A stretch of 64,000 nt of DNA from Cladorhizidae sp. MBARI D1340-BT2 (taxonomy: Eukaryota > Porifera > Demospongiae > Poecilosclerida > Cladorhizidae). Made by a program: the position numbers and the translations under genes. Position 1 is the first letter of the stretch. Every line of letters starts with the position of its first letter. This document shows, one piece after another, positions 57,901 through 64,000 of the stretch. The notes beneath the pieces are model-generated. The model was not told the origin of the DNA and ran no database searches. It saw only the letters and a list, made by a program, of their open reading frames with translations. The DNA lies in contig JAQNBH010000009.1 of assembly GCA_028752905.1 (NCBI GenBank), forward strand, positions 23,482,370 through 23,546,369, given 5' to 3'.

Positions 57901-60900
57901 AAGTAGGATTTCCTGGTGCCTTGCTTCTATTTCTCCAAGGGCTTGTCTCTTCTGGGCAGTGTCAATTAAGATCTAGACAGCAACATTGCAAGAAGACATT
58001 CACACACAAAAATATTACCACACTAGACAGATGCATCATGATGACACTGCAAGTACCACACGCACATCTTGTGTGAAGATTGTGGGATTGTCAGACTCCA
58101 GCATCTGCTCCACCTCGTCCTCAGTCACCTTCTTGCCAGCTGTATTACAACACATGCACACACACACACGTTACCTTAGAGGGGAAGTACTACAGGCAGT
58201 CACAGAAGCTAGCACACTGCAGCCTCTCAACTTCATGTTGGTCAGACCTCAGTCCTCTCAACTTCATGTTGGTCAGACATCAGTCCTCTCAACTTCATGT
58301 TGGTCAGACCTCGGTCCTCTCAACTTCATGTTGGTCAGACCTCGGTCCTCTCAACTTCATGTTGGTCAGACCTCGGTCCTCTCAACTTCATGTTGGTCAG
58401 ACCTCGGTCCTCTCAACTTCATGTTGGTCAGACCTCAGTCCTCTCAACTTCATGTTGGTCAGACCTCAGTCCTCTCAACTTCATGTTGGTCACACCTCGG
58501 ACCTCTCAACTTCATGTTTGTCAGACATCAGTCCTCTCAACTTCATGTTGGTCAGACATCAGTCCTCTCAACTTCATGTTGGTCAGACCTCGGTCCTCTC
58601 AACTTCATGTTGGTCAGACCTCAGTCCTCTCAACTTCATGTTGGTCAGACATCGGTCCTCTCAACTTCATGTTGGTCAGACCTCAGTCCTCTCAACTTCA
58701 TGTTGGTCAGACATCAGTCCTCTCAACTTCATGTTGGTCAGACATCGGTCCTCTCAACTTCATGTTGGTCAGACCTCGGTCCTCTCAACTTCATGTTGGT
58801 CAGACATCAGTCCTCTCAACTTCATGTTGGTCAGACCTCAGTCCTCTCAACTTCATGTTGGTCAGACCTCGGACCTCTCAACTTCATGTTGGTCAGACCC
58901 CGGACCTCTCAACTTCATGTTGGTCAGACATCGGTCCTCTCAACTTCATGTTGGTCAGACCTCTGTCCTCTCAACTTCATGTTGGTCAGACATCGGTCCT
59001 CTCAACTTTATGTTGGTCAGACCTCAGACCTCTCAACTTCATGTTAGTCAGACCTCAGTCCTCTCAACTTCATGTTGGTCAGACCTCGGTCCTCTCAACT
59101 TCATGTTGGTCAGACATCGGTCCTCTCAACTTCATGTTGGTCAGACATCGGTCCTCTCAACTTCATGTTGGTCAGACCTCAGACCTCTCAACTTCATGTT
59201 GGTCAGACCTCGGTCCTCTCAACTTCATGTTGGTCAGACCTCGGTCCTCTCAACTTCATGTTGGTCAGACCTCGGTCCTCTCAACTTCATGTTGGTCAGA
59301 CATCAGTCCTCTCAACTTCATGTTGGTCAGACATCAGTCCTCTCAACTTCATGTTGGTCAGACCTCGGACCTCTCAACTTCATGTTGGTCAGACATCGGA
59401 CCTCTCAACTTCATGTTGGTCAGACCTCGGTCCTCTCAACTTCATGTTGGTCAGACCTCGGTCCTCTCAACTTCATGTTGGTCAGACCTCGGTTCTCTCA
59501 ACTTCATGTTGGTCAGACATCAGTCCTCTCAACTTCATGTTGGTCAGACCGCAGTCCTCTCAACTTCATGTTGGTCAGACATCGGACCTCTCAACTTCAT
59601 GTTGGTCAGACCTCGGTCCTCTCAACTTCATGTTGGTCAGACATCAGTCCTCTCAACTTCATGTTGGTCAGACATCAGTCCTCTCAACTTCATGTTGGTC
59701 AGACATCAGTCCTCTCAACCTCATGTTGGTCAGACCTCGGTCCTCTCAACTTCATGTTGGTCAGACCTCAGTCCTCTCAACTTCATGTTGGTCAGACATC
59801 GGTCCTCTCAACTTCATGTTGGTCAGACCTCAGTCCTCTCAACTTCATGTTGGTCAGACCTCAACTTCATGTTGGTCAGACATCGGTCCTCTCAACTTCA
59901 TGTTGGTCAGACATCAGTCCTCTCAACTTCATGTTGGTCAGACCTCAGTCCTCTCAACTTCATGTTGGTCAGACCTCGGTCCTCTCAACTTCATGTTGGT
60001 CAGACATCAGTCCTCTCAACTTCATGTTGGTCAGACCTCTGTCCTCTCAACTTCATGTTGGTCAGACATCGGTCCTCTCAACTTCATGTTGGTCAGACAT
60101 CAGTCCTCTCAACTTCATGTTGGTCAGACATCGGTCCTCTCAACTTCATGTTGGTCAGACCTCAACTTCATGTTGGTCAGACCTCGGTCCTCTCAACTTC
60201 ATGTTGGTCAGACATCAGTCCTCTCAACTTCATGTTGGTCAGACCTCAGTCCTCTCAACTTCATGTTGGTCAGACCTCGGACCTCTCAACTTCATGTTGG
60301 TCAGACCCCGGACCTCTCAACTTCATGTTGGTCAGACATCGGTCCTCTCAACTTCATGTTGGTCAGACCTCTGTCCTCTCAACTTCATGTTGGTCAGACA
60401 TCGGTCCTCTCAACTTTATGTTGGTCAGACCTCAGACCTCTCAACTTCATGTTAGTCAGACCTCAGTCCTCTCAACTTCATGTTGGTCAGACCTCGGTCC
60501 TCTCAACTTCATGTTGGTCAGACATCGGTCATCGGTCCTCTCAACTTCATGTTGGTCAGACCTCAGACCTCTCAACTTCATGTTGGTCAGACCTCGGTCC
60601 TCTCAACTTCATGTTGGTCAGACCTCGGTCCTCTCAACTTCATGTTGGTCAGACATCAGTCCTCTCAACTTCATGTTGGTCAGACATCAGTCCTCTCAAC
60701 TTCATGTTGGTCAGACCTCGGACCTCTCAACTTCATGTTGGTCAGACATCGGACCTCTCAACTTCATGTTGGTCAGACCTCGGTCCTCTCAACTTCATGT
60801 TGGTCAGACCTCGGTCCTCTCAACTTCATGTTGGTCAGACCTCGGTTCTCTCAACTTCATGTTGGTCAGACATCAGTCCTCTCAACTTCATGTTGGTCAG

Positions 60901-62161
60901 ACCGCAGTCCTCTCAACTTCATGTTGGTCAGACATCGGACCTCTCAACTTCATGTTGGTCAGACCTCGGTCCTCTCAACTTCATGTTGGTCAGACATCAG
61001 TCCTCTCAACTTCATGTTGGTCAGACATCAGTCCTCTCAACTTCATGTTGGTCAGACATCAGTCCTCTCAACCTCATGTTGGTCAGACCTCGGTCCTCTC
61101 AACTTCATGTTGGTCAGACCTCAGTCCTCTCAACTTCATGTTGGTCAGACATCGGTCCTCTCAACTTCATGTTGGTCAGACCTCAGTCCTCTCAACTTCA
61201 TGTTGGTCAGACCTCAACTTCATGTTGGTCAGACATCGGTCCTCTCAACTTCATGTTGGTCAGACATCAGTCCTCTCAACTTCATGTTGGTCAGACCTCA
61301 GTCCTCTCAACTTCATGTTGGTCAGACCTCGGTCCTCTCAACTTCATGTTGGTCAGACATCAGTCCTCTCAACTTCATGTTGGTCAGACCTCTGTCCTCT
61401 CAACTTCATGTTGGTCAGACATCGGTCCTCTCAACTTCATGTTGGTCAGACATCAGTCCTCTCAACTTCATGTTGGTCAGACATCGGTCCTCTCAACTTC
61501 ATGTTGGTCAGACCTCAACTTCATGTTGGTCAGACATCGGTCCTCTCAACTTCATGTTGGTCAGACATCAGTCCTCTCAACTTCATGTTGGTCAGACATC
61601 AGTCCTCTCAACTTCATGTTGGTCAGACCTCAGTCCTCTCAACTTCATGTTGGTCAGACCTCGGTCCTCTCAACTTCATGTTGGTCAGACATCAGTCCTC
61701 TCAACTTCATGTTGGTCAGACCTCTGTCCTCTCAACTTCATGTTGGTCAGACATCGGTCCTCTCAACTTCATGTTGGTCAGACATCAGTCCTCTCAACTT
61801 CATGTTGGTCAGACATCGGTCCTCTCAACTTCATGTTGGTCAGACCTCAACTTCATGTTGGTCAGACATCGGTCCTCTCAACTTCATGTTGGTCAGACAT
61901 CAGTCCTCTCAACTTCATGTTGGTCAGACCTCAGTCCTCTCAACTTCATGTTGGTCAGACAGACATCGGACCTCTCAACTTCATGTTGGTCAGACCTCGG
62001 TCCTCTCAACTTCATGTTGGTCAGCCCTCAATCTACTTAAATAAATGCTCACTGTATTTCAGTTGTCTCTGGATCCTGTCTTTACAGCGGTCTCTGTACT
62101 CTTCTTGAATATCATTATATTCACTCATGACTTCATGGAATTTCCGAGACAAAGTCGAGTA
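48844..62161 (-). CDS. Syntaxin (Qa-SNARE), 3' five exons
   Basis: Plasma-membrane-type syntaxin, the Qa-SNARE that zips with SNAP-25-like and VAMP partners to drive vesicle fusion. Exons in transcript order: 62161-62053, 58139-58066, 57972-57883, 53070-52912, 48951-48844. All introns are GT-AG and phases agree (0, 1, 0, 0, 0), giving 179 codons to the TAG at 48846-48844. They encode [20 protein letters not shown] (last helix of Habc), [20 protein letters not shown] (linker), [13 protein letters not shown], the SNARE motif [20 protein letters not shown] with the central-layer glutamine, a basic KNRR, and a hydrophobic anchor with a short tail. This is the syntaxin 1-4 group; the exact paralogue is not decided, so no symbol is given. 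Exons for the N-peptide and first Habc helices were not found between 62162 and 64000, so they probably lie beyond the edge. Confidence 0.93.
48952..50104. other. Syntaxin intron, right of last exon
   Basis: No gene recognised. Contains a poly-G run at 49278-49296 and a short duplication (CACATGTAGGATGTAA) at 49868-49920. Confidence 0.5.
50105..52335. repeat. 46-bp minisatellite with 835-bp higher-order repeat
   Basis: About 48 copies. The unit contains GGGTGACTAAGTGGTGAGCC then AGCCTTGTGAGGGCAGCTCT. Variant landmarks recur exactly 835 bp apart: ACTAAATGG at 50261 and 51096, and CCTGTAAGGC at 50886 and 51721. It lies in the syntaxin intron between the SNARE exon and the anchor exon. Confidence 0.95.
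52336..52911. other. Syntaxin intron segment
   Basis: No gene recognised; a short (TG)n run near 52817-52848. Confidence 0.5.
52912..53070 (-). CDS. Syntaxin SNARE-motif exon
   Basis: Acceptor TTTCTTTTCTAG, donor GTGAGT, 53 codons, phases 0 and 0. It begins [20 protein letters not shown] and ends [11 protein letters not shown]. The Q in VEEQGEM is the zero-layer glutamine. The 3' part after it holds the rest of the coiled-coil and the basic juxtamembrane residues. Confidence 0.96.
53447..57470 (+). repeat. 45-bp minisatellite, about 89 copies
   Basis: The unit contains GGAAGTCCTGGATATACTAG then TGGTGTTACATATGTAGTGT. It fills the syntaxin intron between exons 53070 and 57883. Rare variants recur with a 405-bp spacing (ACAGTAGAAG at about 56689 and 57094; TAGTGATG at about 56755 and 57160). 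Fifteen-codon period without stops, so several frames on both strands are open for hundreds of codons; not genes. Confidence 0.95.
57571..57669. repeat. 39-bp direct repeat pair
   Basis: 57571-57609 and 57631-57669 are identical by eye (AGTGACTAATCATTCCACCA ...), 60 bp apart. Confidence 0.9.
57703..57883 (-). repeat. ~41-bp repeat containing the syntaxin splice donor
   Basis: Five copies of AGTATACTAACCCT at about 41-bp spacing. The last (57874-57887) is the real exon/donor junction AGG|GTTAGTATAC of the exon 57972-57883, so the four others are copies of a functional donor. Confidence 0.85.
57883..57972 (-). CDS. Syntaxin exon, start of SNARE coiled-coil
   Basis: Acceptor CTGTCTAG, donor GTTAGT, 30 codons, phases 0 and 0. 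It encodes [20 protein letters not shown] and [10 protein letters not shown], equivalent to the KQALSEIETRH region of syntaxin 1. Confidence 0.94.
58066..58139 (-). CDS. Syntaxin exon, linker
   Basis: Acceptor GTAATACAG, donor GTGCGT, 74 nt, entry phase 1 and exit phase 0. It encodes [18 protein letters not shown] and TIFTQD, equivalent to the EELEDMLESGNPAIF part of syntaxin 1. The intron to the next exon is only 93 bp. Confidence 0.94.
58226..62030 (+). repeat. 31-bp minisatellite, about 122 copies
   Basis: The unit contains CTCTCAACTTCATGTTGGTC then AGACCTCGGTC. It fills the syntaxin intron between exons 62053 and 58139, ending about 20 bases from a donor. Rare variants show a large duplication: CAACTTTATG at 59003 and 60411, CCGCAGTCC at 59549 and 60902, CAACCTCATG at 59716 and 61069. 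31 is not a multiple of three, but the unit has no stop in any plus frame, which creates open frames up to 1247 codons; these are not genes. Confidence 0.95.
62053..62161 (-). CDS. Syntaxin exon, Hc helix
   Basis: Acceptor TGCTATTAG, donor GTGAGC, 109 nt, entry phase 0 and exit phase 1. It encodes [20 protein letters not shown] and [15 protein letters not shown], the third Habc helix of syntaxins. Confidence 0.94.
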
Positions 62162-62337
62162 CTAATAGCAACAGCAACAACAATGACAACCACTTGATTA
62201 CAGGACACTCGTTGTTGAGGACCTGCCACTCAAAAGTGATCCATTACCTCAACCAATGTAGGAATATGGTAAAGGGGTAAGAAACAGAAAACAGAGGAAG
62301 ATATATTATAATAGAGGGGGAGGAAATAGTTGAGATA
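62162..62337. other. Syntaxin upstream intron
   Basis: No further syntaxin exon could be recognised here on the minus strand. Confidence 0.45.
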
Positions 62338-62780
62338 GAAAATAGAGGGAGAAAAATGGGGGGGGGGAATAAATAGAGGGGGAAATAAATAGAAGCGGAA
62401 ATAAATAGAGGGGGAAATAAATAGAGGGGAAGGGGAAATAAATAGAGTGGAAATAAATAGAGGGGGAAATAAATAGAGGGGGAAATAAATAGAGGGGGAA
62501 ATAAATAGAGGGGGAAATAGATAGAGGGGGAAATAGATAGAGGGGTAAATAAATAGAGGAGGAAATAAATAGAGAGGGAAATAAATAGAGAGGGAAATAA
62601 ATAGAGGGTAAATAAATAGAGGGGGTCATAAATAGAGTGGAAATAAATAGAGGGAAAATAAATAGAAGGGGAAATAAATAGAGGAAAAAATAAATAGAGG
62701 GGGAAATAAATAGAGGAAAAAATAAATAGAGGGGGAAATAAATAGAGGGGGGAAATAGAGGGGGGTAATAAATAAAGGCG
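62338..62780. repeat. 16-bp repeat, about 27 copies
   Basis: Unit GGGGAAATAAATAGAG with small variants. Purine-rich on this strand. Confidence 0.95.
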
Positions 62781-62980
62781 GGATTAATTTTCTTTTTTTA
62801 ACCCTTACAGGACGAGCATCACGAATCTGACAATTAATTAAGTGTGGAGGACGAACGTCACGGATACATGACTTACGCATTATTAGTCATTATGACGAGC
62901 ATCACGATATCGTGATGGGCTTCTTCTTTCTGACCACCCTTCACCATGCACCATAACTACTTATCAATATTTCATGCGAG

Positions 62981-63150
62981 ACCATGGAGACCTGGCTATG
63001 GAGACCTGGCTATGGAGACCTGGCCATGGAGACCTGGCCATGGAGACCTGGCCATGGAGACCTGGCCATGGAGACCTGGCTATGGAGACCTGGCTATGGA
63101 GACCTGGCCATGGAGACCTGGCCATGGAGACCTGGCCATGGAGACCTGGC
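62981..63150. repeat. 14-bp repeat, 12 copies
   Basis: Unit ATGGAGACCTGGCC with TGGCT/TGGCC variants. Stop-free in all plus frames because of the unit, not because of coding. Confidence 0.95.
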
Positions 63151-63303
63151 TCCCAAAAGGTTCAGCTACCAGCAGCTTTTTCTAAACTAAATATTGTGGT
63201 GTATAGATACTGATGTGGAGACTGAGAGAGTGAGTACAATTTTGACCGATAATTTATATATATATATATGTGGATAGTGGCATGTAGTAAAAGTGGAGTT
63301 CAG

Positions 63304-63399
63304 ATGGTGTTGCAGAGAACTTGGAGCTATTGGAAGTTGAACTGACTGGGAGAGAGAGGACCAAGCAGAAAATGGAGGTGTATTCTGCCTTAGCTTCAA
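63304..63399 (+). CDS. Candidate exon of unknown coiled-coil protein
   Basis: Acceptor-like GGAGTTCAG, donor GTGAAC, 31 codons (GVAENLELLEVELTGRERTK then QKMEVYSALAS). It splices in phase with the candidate at 63848-63892. The heptad-like leucine pattern suggests a coiled coil. Not recognised; could be chance. Confidence 0.25.
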
Positions 63400-63568
63400 G
63401 TGAACACTTGTATGTCTAGTATGAACACGAACAGCTATCTGTGCAATGCAAAGGTGATACGGGTACAACTTACCTACAAGACAAGCTTACTAGTAAAAAT
63501 GAAAAGTAAAAAAGACTCTTGGCTTTGAATGCTGTACTATCATCAATAATGTAACTAAACATTCTTAC

Positions 63569-63643
63569 TTGATCAGAGCTGCCAGTTTCTCTAATGCCCA
63601 TGAAGTTTAGGATCCATCCTATGACGGGCAGGTACATCTTGGA
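63569..63643 (-). CDS. Candidate exon, possibly acyltransferase-like
   Basis: Minus strand, pyrimidine-rich acceptor ending CTTTCTTCAAG, donor GTAAGA, 25 codons including KMYLPVIGWILNFMGIRETG. The P-x-x-G-W-x-L ... G pattern recalls the segment after the catalytic histidine motif in PlsC/DGAT2-type acyltransferases, but no catalytic residue is visible. It is on the syntaxin strand yet is not syntaxin-like. Confidence 0.2.
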
Positions 63644-63847
63644 CTTGAAGAAAGTGAGCAAATTTTGTAGTCACTTTATAATTAGCTCTATTCCCTCAGG
63701 GAGACAAACAATATACTTAGCTGGATCAGAGAAACAGGCTTAGCTACTAGCTAGTGTCAGAAAATAGCTAGCTAGTAATAGAAGAGCTAGCTATTAGCTA
63801 AATCTTAGCTTATAGCTTCTCATATCTAAGCTCAGACGTCATTGTAG

Positions 63848-63892
63848 TCCACCATATTCAACAACTTCAACGGCAGATACTACTGAAAAAAG
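63848..63892 (+). CDS. Candidate second exon of the coiled-coil protein
   Basis: Acceptor-like GTCATTGTAG, donor GTGAGA, 14 codons HHIQQLQRQILLKK. Phase-compatible with 63304-63399 and similar in character. Evidence is only splice signals, phase and composition. Confidence 0.2.
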
Positions 63893-64000
63893 GTGAGAAA
63901 GCAATATGAAAACTCAACTCAACATACAGTAGATACTACTATTGAGGCATCTTTAGCTACATATGAGCTAAAACTCAGCAAGTAGTAAGCTACACACTAG

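Noticed and set aside
58080..62108. Very long open frames (up to 1247 codons) in the 31-bp array
   Set aside because: The unit lacks stops in all plus frames, so every frame is open. No start context, no domain, and the array lies between two syntaxin exons on the other strand.
62306..62880. Proline/tyrosine-rich minus-strand frames
   Set aside because: Translation of the 16-bp purine-rich repeat; no independent coding evidence.
63470..63661. The KMYLPVIGW exon as an N-terminal syntaxin exon
   Set aside because: It is on the right strand, but all frames lack Habc-type heptads and syntaxin motifs, so it was listed only as an unknown candidate.

Overview
This is eukaryotic nuclear DNA, almost certainly from an invertebrate animal. 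It has GT-AG introns, recognisable metazoan-type orthologues, relics of Penelope-like, LINE and hAT elements, a Ty3-type retrotransposon with an unusual pol order, and very many minisatellites. A sponge or another early-branching animal would fit, but that is inference; nothing here fixes the species. No operons, tRNA or rRNA genes or CRISPR arrays were seen.

Two conserved genes lie tail to tail, scattered as small exons among repeats. (1) A complete POLR3D orthologue (RPC4, RNA polymerase III subunit), + strand, 13713-44171: eight exons in consistent phase, 348 codons, with a 20-kb fourth intron. (2) The 3' part of a syntaxin (Qa-SNARE) gene, - strand, 62161 down to 48844: five exons carrying the end of the Habc domain, the linker, the SNARE motif and the C-terminal membrane anchor. 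Its N-terminal exons are not visible. Two more exon-like segments near the right edge are uncertain.

Layout: 1-1660 degraded Penelope-like element; 1661-6360 non-coding with small repeats; 6371-9270 broken hAT transposase with a nested terminal-inverted-repeat (TIR) insertion; 9840-12340 broken LINE; 12345-13712 upstream region of POLR3D with a palindrome; 13713-44171 POLR3D, whose introns hold two hAT relics, a Ty3 element (21962-27341), a Penelope relic and nine large tandem arrays; 44172-48843 the gap between genes, with a long foldback element, tandem arrays and a LINE relic; 48844-62161 syntaxin, whose introns hold 46-, 45-, 41- and 31-bp arrays; 62162-64000 short-unit arrays and candidate exons.

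Most notable points: the Ty3-type element has integrase upstream of reverse transcriptase (Gmr1-like order), has LTRs identical by eye and a CATGT target duplication, and sits inside a 51-bp minisatellite; nearly every long intron is filled by its own minisatellite family; in both genes a splice donor is part of a tandem repeat; and an 87-bp block of a hAT relic is present, reversed, inside a LINE.
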